A DNA stretch of 64,000 nucleotides from Kitasatospora sp. DSM 101779 (GTDB taxonomy: Bacteria > Actinomycetota > Actinomycetes > Streptomycetales > Streptomycetaceae): assembly GCF_025655475.1 (NCBI RefSeq), contig NZ_JAHTIK010000001.1, positions 7,089,174 through 7,153,173 of the forward strand, in the 5' to 3' direction. The translations under genes and the position numbers were made by a program. Under the pieces are notes generated by a model that did no database searches, had not been told where the DNA came from, and was given only the letters and a program-made list of their open reading frames with translations. Positions 6,924 to 15,241 of the stretch are shown here, one piece after another. The first letter of the stretch is position 1, and every line of letters starts with the position of its first letter.

Positions 6924-9644
6924 ATGCGCCTGGGCGTGCCGGCTGACGGCGAACCGGGGGCGGCTGCCGAGCACCCGGACGCCCCCGCGGAGAGCGATGC
7001 CCCGACCAGCCCCCCGGCCACCGCCGACCCCGACCCGCCGCCGACCGGCCAGGACACGTCGGCCCGGCGTTCGGCCCCGGGGACGGCGGCCCCGGGGCCG
7101 CCCGTGGAGGACGGCCCCGACACCCCGCCGCCGCCGGCCGACGCCCAGCCGCCACCGTTCGATCGGTTCGCCCCGCCGGGCGCACCGCCCGGCGCCGCCG
7201 ACCGCGACGCCGTCGAGAAACTCCTCGCCGAAGGCCTGACCAGGGCCGTCGACCTCACGTCCGGCTACGGAGGGCTGGTCTACCTGCCGTCCCCCGACCA
7301 CCGCTCGCTGGTGCTCAGCACCGTCGTCGGTGTCCCGCTGCCACTGCTCAGCGCCTTCCGGCGGATCGCCGTGCCGGCCCCGCTGCCCCCCGCCGAGGCC
7401 TTCCGCTCCGGCCGCACCATCGTCCTCGCCGACCCCGACGAGACCATGCGGCGCTTCCCCCGCCTCGCGGTCGGCCTGCCCTACGCCTTCTCCTTCGCCG
7501 CCGCACCGATCGCCACCCGCGCGGGCACCCTCGGTGTGCTGTGCGTGCTGTGGCCCAGCACCGAGGCCGGACTGCCCGGCGGGGCCCGCCGCCAACTGCG
7601 CTCCTCCGCCAACCGGATCGCCGCCTCGCTCGCGCCCTACGGCGAACTGGCCGCCACCGACGAGCCCACCGTCGTCCAGCTCCCGCCACCCTCCGGGCCG
7701 GCCACCCGGGTCGGCGTCTTCGACTGGGACATCCCCGGCCGCGCCATCGCCGTCGACCAGGAGCTCGAAGCCATCCTCGGCCTCGCCCCCGGCTCCTTCG
7801 ACGGCCGCCTCGCCACCCTGGTCGAACGGCTCTCGCCCGAGGACATGCCGCTGCTGCGCGAGGCCGCCCGGCGGGCTGCGGCCGACGGCCGGCCCTTCGA
7901 CCGGCAGGTCCGGGTCCGCGACCCGCGCGGCGGCCATCGCACCCTCGACCTCCGCGGCCGCCCGGTCGCCGACGGCACCCACCTGGTCGTCGTCGTCCTC
8001 GACGACTCGGCCGGCTCCGCCGCGGTCGCCGCCGTGGAGCGGCTGCGCGACGGCGTCTTCGCCCTCGACGCCGAGGGCATGGTCGTCTACGTCAACCGCA
8101 CCGCCGAGATGTTCCTGCAGGCCCGGCGGGACGAACTCCTCGGCCGGCACCCCTGGCGGGTGCTGCCCTGGCTCGGCGACCCCGCCTACGAGGACCGCTA
8201 CCGCGCCGCGATGCTCTCCCGGCGCCCGACCGCCTTCCTCGCCTGCCGGCCCCCCGACCACTGGCTCGCCTTCTCGCTCTACCCCGACGCGCACGGCGTC
8301 ACCGGCCGGGTGGTCGCCGCCGCCGAACCGGCGGACCCGCACACCGCCGTCCTGCCGGAGGCCCCGCCCGCCGCCCCCGCGAGCCTCGGCGCGACCTACC
8401 ACCTGCTGCAGCTGGCCAGCGCCCTCACCGAGGCGGTCTCCGTCCAGGAGGTCTGCAACACCGTCCTGGAGCAGATCCTGCCCGGCTACGGCGGCCAGGA
8501 GCTCGCCCTCTACCTCGCCCAGAACGGCCGGATGCACCTGGTCTCCCAGAGCGGCTACCCGGAGGGCTTCCTCGACCGCTTCGAGGCCACCCCGCTCGGC
8601 GCCCGGCTGCCCGGCACCGAGACCCTGATCGCCGGCACCCCGCTCTTCTTCCAGTCCTCCCGAGAACTCCTCGACGCCTACCCCGGCATCCCGCAGGACG
8701 AGATGCGCGCCTGGGCCTTCCTGCCGCTGATCGCCTCCGGCCACCCCATCGGCAGCCTCATCCTCGGCTTCGAACAGGCGAGGACGTTCACTCCCGAGGA
8801 CCGCGTCCAGCTGACCGCCCTCGGCGGCCTGATCGCCCAGGCCCTGGAGCGGGCCCGGCTGTACGACGCCGAGTTCGAGCTCGCCCGCGGCCTCCAGCAG
8901 GCCCTGCTCCCGCACCGGCTGCCCACCGTGCCCGGCATCGCCATCACCGCCCGCTACCTGCCCGGCACCCGCGGCATGGAGATCGGCGGCGACTGGTACG
9001 ACGTCATCACCACCCCGCACGGCCTCTGCCTGGTCATCGGCGACGTCGAGGGACACAACGTCGGTGCCGCCGCGACCATGGGGCAGTTGCGCAGCGCCGT
9101 CCGCGCCTTCGCCTCCGGCGGCAGCCCGCCCGCCGAGGTCCTGGTGCGCACCAACCACCTGATGGTCGACCTCGACCCGGGGCTGCTCGCCAGCTGCTGC
9201 CTGATCCACCTCGACCCGTCCGACGGCCGAGGGCACGGCGTCCGGGCCGGCCACCCGCCGCCGCTGCTCCGCCGCCCCGACGGGCGCACCGACCTGGTCG
9301 ACCTGGAGGGCGGGCCGCTGCTCGGCGTCGACCGTTCCTCGTACTACCCCACCACCCGGCTGCACCTGCCGGTCGGCTCGGTCCTCGCGCTGTACACCGA
9401 CGGCCTGGTGGAGAGCCCGTCCACCGCCATCGACCAGGGCATCGACGAACTCCGCAGCTCGCTCGCCCACGCCGGCCCCGTCGTGCCCGCCGCGTCCGCC
9501 GCCCGCGGCGGCGAACCGGACGGCGACGGCCGGTCCGGCGGCGCCCGCACCCTCGACGGCCTCGCCGACCGGCTGGTCGGCCGGGCCCGGCGCACGGCGC
9601 AGCGCCTGGACGACATCGCCCTGCTGCTCGTCCGGCGGGAGTAG
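6924..9644 (+). CDS. SpoIIE-type serine phosphatase with GAF/PAS sensor domains
   Basis: A 906-residue cytoplasmic protein. The first 90 residues are Pro/Ala-rich and disordered. A GAF-like domain (about 95-240), two PAS-like segments (about 255-370 and 375-480, the second with DGVFALDAEGMVVYVNRTAE) and a second GAF domain (about 490-650) precede a PP2C/SpoIIE phosphatase domain (about 660-906) with GLQQALLPHRLP, EIGGDWYDV, VIGDVEGHN and LYTDGLVES. The metal-binding aspartates lie in GDWYDV, GDVEGH and TDGLVE. This type dephosphorylates anti-sigma-factor antagonists in stress or developmental signalling. It lacks an HATPase kinase domain, unlike the relative at 40138. RBS-like GAGAGAAAG precedes the ATG. 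Confidence 0.88.
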   Translation: MRLGVPADGEPGAAAEHPDAPAESDAPTSPPATADPDPPPTGQDTSARRSAPGTAAPGPPVEDGPDTPPPPADAQPPPFDRFAPPGAPPGAADRDAVEKLLAEGLTRAVDLTSGYGGLVYLPSPDHRSLVLSTVVGVPLPLLSAFRRIAVPAPLPPAEAFRSGRTIVLADPDETMRRFPRLAVGLPYAFSFAAAPIATRAGTLGVLCVLWPSTEAGLPGGARRQLRSSANRIAASLAPYGELAATDEPTVVQLPPPSGPATRVGVFDWDIPGRAIAVDQELEAILGLAPGSFDGRLATLVERLSPEDMPLLREAARRAAADGRPFDRQVRVRDPRGGHRTLDLRGRPVADGTHLVVVVLDDSAGSAAVAAVERLRDGVFALDAEGMVVYVNRTAEMFLQARRDELLGRHPWRVLPWLGDPAYEDRYRAAMLSRRPTAFLACRPPDHWLAFSLYPDAHGVTGRVVAAAEPADPHTAVLPEAPPAAPASLGATYHLLQLASALTEAVSVQEVCNTVLEQILPGYGGQELALYLAQNGRMHLVSQSGYPEGFLDRFEATPLGARLPGTETLIAGTPLFFQSSRELLDAYPGIPQDEMRAWAFLPLIASGHPIGSLILGFEQARTFTPEDRVQLTALGGLIAQALERARLYDAEFELARGLQQALLPHRLPTVPGIAITARYLPGTRGMEIGGDWYDVITTPHGLCLVIGDVEGHNVGAAATMGQLRSAVRAFASGGSPPAEVLVRTNHLMVDLDPGLLASCCLIHLDPSDGRGHGVRAGHPPPLLRRPDGRTDLVDLEGGPLLGVDRSSYYPTTRLHLPVGSVLALYTDGLVESPSTAIDQGIDELRSSLAHAGPVVPAASAARGGEPDGDGRSGGARTLDGLADRLVGRARRTAQRLDDIALLLVRRE

Positions 9645-9765
9645 CCCGCACGCAGGCGCACCGTCCGACGGCCGGGCGGAGCCGCCGGTTCCCCGACTTT
9701 GGTCGCGGCCGATCGCGACGGAGGATGGTCGCGGAGCCCGGGTGAGGGACCGCTAGCCTCTGCGC

Positions 9766-11433
9766 GTGACCACCAAGCCGACCGCTCTCCGCCCGGCGGG
9801 CGCCCTCCCGGCCGGGCTCCTCCCGACCGCCCCCACCAGGGCGGACTTCGCGCCGCGGGCGCTGGCCCGCCGGGCCCTGCCCGGCCCCTGGGGCGCCCGG
9901 CGCGTGGTGCAGGAGAGCCTTGCCGCGCTGTTCGCCGGCGGGCTCGGCGGGCTGATCCAGCTCGCCGACTCCGGCCCCGGCGCGGCGCTCGCCGCCGGCC
10001 TCGCGGCGGCCGCGCTCTGCCTGCTGCGCCGCGGCCTGCCCGGGCCCGTGCTGGTGCTCACCGGCGCGGCCGTCGGCGGGTACGGCGGCTTCCTGCCGGT
10101 GCTGGTGCTGGCCGGCTGGTCCGCCGGCTACCGGATCGCCCGTCCGCCGGTGCTGACGGCCGTCTTCTGCCTCGCCTTCAACGCGGTCGTCGGCCTCTCG
10201 CTGACCCTCAACACCGACGGCCTGCCCGTCCGCGCCAACCTGGTCGTCTCCTCGGTCGGCTTCCTGCTGCTCGCCGTGCTGCCCGCCGTGGTCGGCCGCT
10301 ACCGCGCCCAGCGCCGCGCGCTGCTCACCGCCCTGCAGGAGCGCAACGCCCAACTGCTGCGCGAGCGCGCGATGATCGCCCATCAGGCGCGGCTGCGCGA
10401 GCGTCACCGGATCGCCCAGGACATGCACGACAGCCTCGGCCACCAGCTCGCCCTGATCGCCGTGCACACCGGCGCGCTGGAGGTGGACCGCAGCCTCACC
10501 GGGCCGCAGCGCGAGGCGGTCGGCGTGCTCCGGCAGGCCGCCACCGGCGCGATGCGCGAGCTGCGCGAGGTGGTCGGGCTGCTCCGGGACGACACCCTGC
10601 CCGAGGCGGGCGGCGTCGAGGCGGTCGAGCAGCTGGTCGAGGCCTCCCGGGCGGCGGGCGCCGCGGTGGTGCTGGCACGGGCCGGCGAACCCCGGCCGCT
10701 GCCGGCCGCCTCGGGCCACGCGGCGTACCGGATCGTCCAGGAGGGGCTGACCAACGCCCACAAGCACGCGCCCGGGGCGAGGATCACCGTCTCGCTGCGC
10801 TACGAACCCGACGCCCTGGTGGTGGAGGTGCACAACGGCCCGCCGCCGGCCGGCGCCGACGGGGCCGTCCGCGGCGGTCAGGGCCTGACGGGTCTGCACG
10901 AGCGGGCCCGGCTGCTCGGCGGCATGGTGCACGCCGGCACCGCGGCGGACGGCGGCTTCCGGCTGGCCGGTGTGCTCCCGTACGACGGTGCGGGGCGGCC
11001 GGACGGTGCGGACGCCGGACTGCCGGACGACCTGGGGCTCGGCCTGCCGGTGCCGCCCGACCCGACGCCGCGCCGCAGCCCGGCCCTGGGCTGCGCGATC
11101 GGCGCCGGACTCGTCCTGCTGGCCTCGCTCGGCGCGCTGGCCTGGGCCGTCGTGACCTTCTTCCACATGATCGACAACGCCACGCTGCCGAGGCAGACCT
11201 TCGACGCGCTGGCCGTCGGCAGCTCCGAGCAGGAGGTGCGCCGGCAGCTGCCGGCCGGCAGCCGGCAGATGACCAACGACTACCGGCACCAGGGACCGCC
11301 GGTGCCGGCCGGCGCGTCCTGCTCCTGGTTCATCTCCGGCGAGGACACGGACGCCCTGGAGACGGAGACCGTCCTGCGGCTCTGCTTCCGCGACGGCCGA
11401 TTCGTCGAGAAGCAGCACTACGCTGCCAGGTGA
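9766..11433 (+). CDS. NarL-type sensor histidine kinase with extra C-terminal membrane domain
   Basis: A 555-residue kinase. Several membrane helices occupy residues about 50-178, followed by a HisKA_3 dimerisation helix (RERHRIAQDMHDSLGHQL; phosphorylated His is H221) and an HATPase domain with the N box IVQEGLTNAHKHA and a G box (GQGLTGLHERARLLGG). Unusually the protein continues past residue 410 with a linker, another transmembrane helix (about 441-467) and an 85-residue domain that should lie outside the membrane and contains a single Cys-Trp segment (ASCSWF). The GTG start at 9766 begins a plausible N-terminus. The response-regulator gene follows 32 bases later. Confidence 0.88.
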   Translation: MTTKPTALRPAGALPAGLLPTAPTRADFAPRALARRALPGPWGARRVVQESLAALFAGGLGGLIQLADSGPGAALAAGLAAAALCLLRRGLPGPVLVLTGAAVGGYGGFLPVLVLAGWSAGYRIARPPVLTAVFCLAFNAVVGLSLTLNTDGLPVRANLVVSSVGFLLLAVLPAVVGRYRAQRRALLTALQERNAQLLRERAMIAHQARLRERHRIAQDMHDSLGHQLALIAVHTGALEVDRSLTGPQREAVGVLRQAATGAMRELREVVGLLRDDTLPEAGGVEAVEQLVEASRAAGAAVVLARAGEPRPLPAASGHAAYRIVQEGLTNAHKHAPGARITVSLRYEPDALVVEVHNGPPPAGADGAVRGGQGLTGLHERARLLGGMVHAGTAADGGFRLAGVLPYDGAGRPDGADAGLPDDLGLGLPVPPDPTPRRSPALGCAIGAGLVLLASLGALAWAVVTFFHMIDNATLPRQTFDALAVGSSEQEVRRQLPAGSRQMTNDYRHQGPPVPAGASCSWFISGEDTDALETETVLRLCFRDGRFVEKQHYAAR

Positions 11434-11465
11434 CCGACCGTGACACCTCCCAGGAGACCCCAGAC

Positions 11466-12113
11466 GTGATCAAGGTCCTCGTCGCCGACGACGAGCCGCT
11501 CATCCGGGCCGGCATCCGGATGATCCTCACCTCCGCCGACGACATCGACGTGGTGGCCGAGGCCGCCGACGGCCGCGAGGCGCTGGGACTCGCCCGCGCC
11601 CACGCGGTGGACGTGGTGCTGCTCGACATCCAGATGCCGGTGATGGACGGCCTGACCGCGCTGGCGGAGCTGCCGAGGGCCGCCCCCGGCGCGCGGGCGA
11701 TCGTGCTCACCACCTTCGGCGAGCGGGAGAACGTGCTGCGGGCGATCTCCTCCGGCGGCGCCGGGTTCCTGCTGAAGGACACGGCCCCCGGTGAGCTCAT
11801 CCAGGCCGTCCGGGCGGCCGCCGGCGGCAACGCCTTCCTCTCGCCCGCCGCCACCCGGCACATCGTCGACAGCCTGGCGGCCGGCCCGGCCGCCGCCCGC
11901 GGCGAGGCGGCCCGCCGCCGGCTGGCCGTGCTCACCGAGCGCGAGCGCGCCGTGGTCGACCTGCTCGGCGAGGGCCTGTCCAACGCCGACGCCGGCGCCC
12001 GGCTGCACATGAGCGAGGCCACCGTGAAGACCTACGTCAGCCGGATCCTGGCCAAGCTGGAGTGCGACAACCGGGTGCAGGCCGCGCTGCTCGCCCGCGA
12101 CGCGGGGCTCTGA
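11466..12113 (+). CDS. NarL/FixJ-family response regulator
   Basis: A 215-residue two-domain regulator. The receiver domain has the acidic pair DDE near residue 9, phospho-acceptor D54 (LLDIQMPVMDG), the Thr motif VLTTFGE and Lys in LLKDTAPGE. The C-terminal LuxR-type helix-turn-helix is LTERERAVVDLLGEGLSNAD through HMSEATVKTYVSRIL. It is the evident partner of the kinase just upstream. The GTG at 11466 is chosen because AGGAG lies 9 bases before it; another in-frame GTG at 11430 overlaps the kinase stop codon but has no ribosome-binding site. Target genes are not evident. Confidence 0.9.
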   Translation: MIKVLVADDEPLIRAGIRMILTSADDIDVVAEAADGREALGLARAHAVDVVLLDIQMPVMDGLTALAELPRAAPGARAIVLTTFGERENVLRAISSGGAGFLLKDTAPGELIQAVRAAAGGNAFLSPAATRHIVDSLAAGPAAARGEAARRRLAVLTERERAVVDLLGEGLSNADAGARLHMSEATVKTYVSRILAKLECDNRVQAALLARDAGL

Positions 12114-12138
12114 CCGGCCGCCGAGCGCGGGCGGCGCC

Positions 12139-12903
12139 TCAGGCCTGCGGCTGCAGGACCCCGGTCAGCCGGGCCTGCGCCCGGTCGAGGTCGCGGTTGA
12201 GCTGGGCCCGCAGGGCGGGCAGCAGCGTGAGCGCGGCCCGGGCGGCGTCCGCGGTGGGCTCCGGGTCGGCCTCGGCGGAGGTGACCGCGGCTCGCAGCGG
12301 CATGGTGGTGAGCGCCGTCTCCCAGGCCGCGCGGTGCACCCCGGCGGCGTAGCGGGAGGTCAGGTACTCGAGCGGGGTCAGCGCGAGGCCGTCGGTGTCG
12401 CCCGGCCCGGCCAGCCGGTCGCTGGGCAGCAGCCAGGCGATGCCGTCCCGGGCGATCAGTTCGAAGGCGCGGGACTCGTCCGGTACCGCCCACGGGCCGC
12501 TGCCGGGGGTGGCGGCGGCCAGCAGCCGGTCCAGCATCGCGGCCTCGCGCGGGCCGGCCGTCCGGTCCGGGTGCTCCTGGTCGGCGAGCAGTTGGGCCAG
12601 GTGGTAGCGCTGGCCCCAGCTGCCGACCCAGCGGTGCATGGCGCCGGCCCGAGTCTCCCGGAGGGCAGCCAGCGCGAGGGCCCGGGTGGTCACGTCGCGT
12701 CGGACGAGCACGCCCTCGGAGTCCGGGCCCAGCCGGAGCAGGGCCGACTGCACGGTGGCCGGGGTGGGGCCGTCGTACCAGCGCAGTGTCCAGCAGCGGC
12801 GGGCGGGGTCGTACTGCGGCTCGAAGGCGGTCCGGTACTGCGCGCCGAGCCGGTCGGCGAGCCGGCGCAGTCGGGGTCTGCGCCGGGAGGAGGGGGTGGG
12901 CAT
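12139..12903 (-). CDS. Conserved actinobacterial protein of unknown function
   Basis: A 254-residue soluble protein that I cannot assign to a family. It is rich in Arg and Ala, begins with a basic stretch (SSRRRPRLRRLADRLG) and has aromatic blocks such as CWTLRWYDGP and MHRWVGSWGQRYHLAQLL. No signal peptide, membrane helix or catalytic motif is seen. It is convergent with the response-regulator gene (25-base gap). The ATG at 12903 is the only start that avoids the repeat-containing region upstream, but no clear Shine-Dalgarno is present. Codon use is typical of the window. Confidence 0.65.
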   Translation of the reverse strand: MPTPSSRRRPRLRRLADRLGAQYRTAFEPQYDPARRCWTLRWYDGPTPATVQSALLRLGPDSEGVLVRRDVTTRALALAALRETRAGAMHRWVGSWGQRYHLAQLLADQEHPDRTAGPREAAMLDRLLAAATPGSGPWAVPDESRAFELIARDGIAWLLPSDRLAGPGDTDGLALTPLEYLTSRYAAGVHRAAWETALTTMPLRAAVTSAEADPEPTADAARAALTLLPALRAQLNRDLDRAQARLTGVLQPQA

Positions 12904-13041
12904 GGCTGCACAGTAACCAGCACGCACCGGCGCGCGACGCGACGCGCGCGACCCCTCACCCCGCTGGGCGCCCCCCGCCCGGCCCGAGGGGTGAACGCCC
13001 CTGCCCAGCCGTATCCTGCTGTCCCCGTGAGCCGTTCCGAA

Positions 13042-13097
13042 GGTGCTCGGTGCTCGGTGCTCGGTGCTCGGTTCTCGGTGCTCGGTGCTCGGTGCTC
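13042..13097. repeat. Tandem array of eight GGTGCTC heptamers
   Basis: Seven identical GGTGCTC units and one GGTTCTC variant (unit five) run head to tail between two minus-strand genes. The period of 7 makes any reading through it frame-shifting, so it is not coding. Slippage-type length variation between strains is likely. Confidence 0.9.
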
Positions 13098-13105
13098 GGG
13101 CGCTG

Positions 13106-13260
13106 GGGGCACCTCCCGGCCGAAGGCCGGGGGCGGAACCGCGCAATGCGGATGCGGGCCACTGCGCGGGCCGGGGGTGAGCCGGTTTCCTCAGGGGCAC
13201 CACTCTCGGAGCACACATGTCCCCCGGCCTTCGGCCGGGAGGTGCCCCGACGCGCCCCTG
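13106..13260. repeat. Intergenic palindromic repeat, copy 1
   Basis: Arms of 28 bases at 13106-13133 and 13221-13248 are perfect reverse complements; each arm contains its own small hairpin (GGCCGAAGGCC / GGCCTTCGGCC). Inside lies the core GCGCAATGCGGATGCGGGCC, shared with copies at 42.6 and 46.2 kb. It sits downstream of the stop codon of the gene at 13297-13947. It probably forms a strong transcript-end structure. Confidence 0.85.
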
Positions 13261-13296
13261 ATTCACCATCCGACGGCCCCTGTGAGGCCACGCCCG

Positions 13297-13947
13297 CTAG
13301 GCGAAGTCGATGTCGTGCAGCCGCAGGGCGCCCGACTGGTCGAGGAGCACGGTGGAGGCGCAGCCGGCGAGCGGTCCGTCGGCGGCCGCGAGCCGGGAGT
13401 GCAGCCGGTCGGTGGCCCAGCGGTGCCGGGCGAAGGCGTACGCCGAGACCCTGCGGCCGCGTTCGCGCTGGCCCTGCGCGGCCTCCTCGGGGCTGGCGTC
13501 CAGCAGTAGCAGGTGCAGCCGGCGGCCCTGCGCGGCCGCGGTGCGGGCGATCCACCACCGAACCCAGGGCAGCGTGCCGCAGTCGTGGACCACCAGCGGG
13601 CCGCCGGACCGCAGCGCCCGGTGCAGCCCGCGGTAGTGGTGCAGCCGCACCAGCGGCCGGTAGAACGCGTACGGCAGCGACGGCAGCCGCCCCTCGTACT
13701 GCTCGCGCGAGTGCTGGGAGTCGACCACCGGTGCGCGCGAACAGCGCCCGATCAGCGTGGACTTGCCACTGCCCGGCAGGCCGGAGACGACGACCACGTC
13801 CGCGGCCGGGTAGCGCAGCGCGCCCGGCACCGGGCGGCCGCGCAGGTCGTGCAGGCCCGCGGGGTGCAGCACGCCCGCCGCCGTCCGAGCCGTACATGCT
13901 TCGGTCCCGGCCCCCGCCACGGGCCCGGTACTGACGGTTTCGCGCAC
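13297..13947 (-). CDS. P-loop AAA-type ATPase / zeta-toxin-like kinase fold
   Basis: A 216-residue protein with a Walker A motif GLPGSGKST at about residues 55-63, preceded by a beta strand DVVVVS, and a Walker B-like strand RLHLLLLDAS. The arrangement (single P-loop domain, RLHLLLLD, a later Arg-rich helix) resembles small AAA_33 kinases that phosphorylate nucleosides, sugars or RNA ends. The substrate is not identifiable. The GTG at 13947 follows AAGGAGG with 7-base spacing. The protein ends in GALRLHDIDFA. Confidence 0.75.
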   Translation of the reverse strand: MRETVSTGPVAGAGTEACTARTAAGVLHPAGLHDLRGRPVPGALRYPAADVVVVSGLPGSGKSTLIGRCSRAPVVDSQHSREQYEGRLPSLPYAFYRPLVRLHHYRGLHRALRSGGPLVVHDCGTLPWVRWWIARTAAAQGRRLHLLLLDASPEEAAQGQRERGRRVSAYAFARHRWATDRLHSRLAAADGPLAGCASTVLLDQSGALRLHDIDFA

Positions 13948-14350
13948 CGCCCCCTCCTTCCGGTACCCGTGCCTTACCCGGAACGGGACAAGGCCTCACC
14001 AAGAGAGGGTAATGGGATCATCCGGCGCTGCGGGGTGCCGTTCCGCGCGGTGACCCGGCTGTGGTCTGCTGGAACGGCTTCGGGACATCCCGGTGACATC
14101 CGGACCCCGGCCGGCCCGGATCCCGTGCCCGGCCCGCCCGGTGACACCCCGTCGGGCGCACCGAGGCACCGGCGGCCGGCCACCGCGCGACCTCTCCGGC
14201 GGGGACGCTCCGCGCACGCACCGGCCGTCGGCTGTGACCCGCTTGTAGCCGTTCGCGGCCGACTTGGGCGATCTTGCCCGGATGGTTCGTGGCATCCTGG
14301 AGCGCTGTGGCCGGGCCGACGGTGCCCGACCGGGGGGAGGGGAGTTGCGG
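13948..14350. other. Intergenic region of about 400 bases, no gene recognised
   Basis: This gap separates the divergent P-loop kinase and ATP-grasp genes and must contain both promoters. I see no convincing -35/-10 pair. A short inverted repeat GGGC-GATCTT-GCCC lies near 14265-14278. Reading frames here have composition unlike real genes of the window. Confidence 0.4.
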
Positions 14351-15241
14351 ATGAGGTTCTGCTTCCTGGTCGAGGAGCACTACCGGAACGACGGCATGCC
14401 GCTCGACGTGGTGCGGCAGCTGACCGCGTGGGGCCACCGGGTCGACGTCGTCCGCCCCGGCAGCTCGCTGCTCGACCTCGGCGAGCTGGTGCGCGCCGGA
14501 GACCACGACGCCTGGGTGCTCAAGACCGTGTCCGGCGGGCCCGGCCTCGGCCTGCTGGAGTCCGCCGCCGCGGTCGGCCTCACCACCGTCAACGACGCCC
14601 GCTCGATCCGGCCCGTCCGCGACAAGGCGCAGGCCGCCGTCATCGCCGCGCACCGCGGACTGCCCGTCCCCACCACCTGGGCGGCCGCCCGCTGGGAGGA
14701 CTTCGGCAAGATACCCGACACCCACTACCCGCTGGTGGTGAAGCCCGCCGACGGCAGCTCCGGCCGCGCCGTCCACCTGGTGGAGCGCCCCGAGGAGCTC
14801 GCCCGGTTCGGCGCCGAACTCGGCGGCGAGGGTCTGCTGATCGCCCAGCCGTACGTGCCGAACACCGGCGTGGACCTCAAGGTCTACAGCGCGGGCGGCG
14901 AACTGTTCGCCACCGAGCGGACCTCCCCGCTGCACCCGCACCACCCGCACCGCGAACGGCCGGTGGCGCTCGCCCCGGAGGTCGCCGCGGTCGCCGCCCA
15001 GGTCGGCGAGGTCTTCGGCCTGGACCTGTACGGCGTCGACATCCTGCTCGGCCCGGACGGCCCGGTCGTGGTCGACGTCAACGACTTCCCGAGCTTCCGG
15101 GCCGTGCCGCAGGCCGTCGCCCGGGTCTCCCGCGCCGTGCTCCGGCTGGCCCGCACCGGCTCCTCCTGGCCGTCGGTGGCAGCCGTTCCGCCGCAGGGCG
15201 TCGCCGGCACCGTGCCCGCCGCGGTCGGCGGCGCCGCGTGA
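14351..15241 (+). CDS. ATP-grasp ligase, first of a coupled pair
   Basis: A 296-residue RimK-like ATP-grasp protein. The N-terminal pre-ATP-grasp domain (MRFCFLVEEHYRNDGMPLD) is followed by ATP-binding strands YPLVVKPADGSSGR and LIAQPYVPN, and the Mg-binding end of the fold VVDVNDFPSF. Such enzymes join a carboxylate to an amine through an acylphosphate. The segment LHPHHPHRERP is rich in His. The ATG at 14351 is preferred, with GGAG 7 bases upstream, over starts at 14264 and 14282. It overlaps the next ATP-grasp gene by four bases (GTGA), so the two products are probably made together. Substrates are unknown. Confidence 0.8.
   Translation: MRFCFLVEEHYRNDGMPLDVVRQLTAWGHRVDVVRPGSSLLDLGELVRAGDHDAWVLKTVSGGPGLGLLESAAAVGLTTVNDARSIRPVRDKAQAAVIAAHRGLPVPTTWAAARWEDFGKIPDTHYPLVVKPADGSSGRAVHLVERPEELARFGAELGGEGLLIAQPYVPNTGVDLKVYSAGGELFATERTSPLHPHHPHRERPVALAPEVAAVAAQVGEVFGLDLYGVDILLGPDGPVVVDVNDFPSFRAVPQAVARVSRAVLRLARTGSSWPSVAAVPPQGVAGTVPAAVGGAA

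Noticed and set aside
11430..11465. GTG at 11430 as start of the response regulator, overlapping the kinase stop
   Set aside because: It lacks a ribosome-binding site, whereas the GTG at 11466 has AGGAG and begins directly with the receiver domain.
13042..13097. CRISPR-like repeat
   Set aside because: Seven-base units without spacers and no cas genes; it is a simple tandem repeat.
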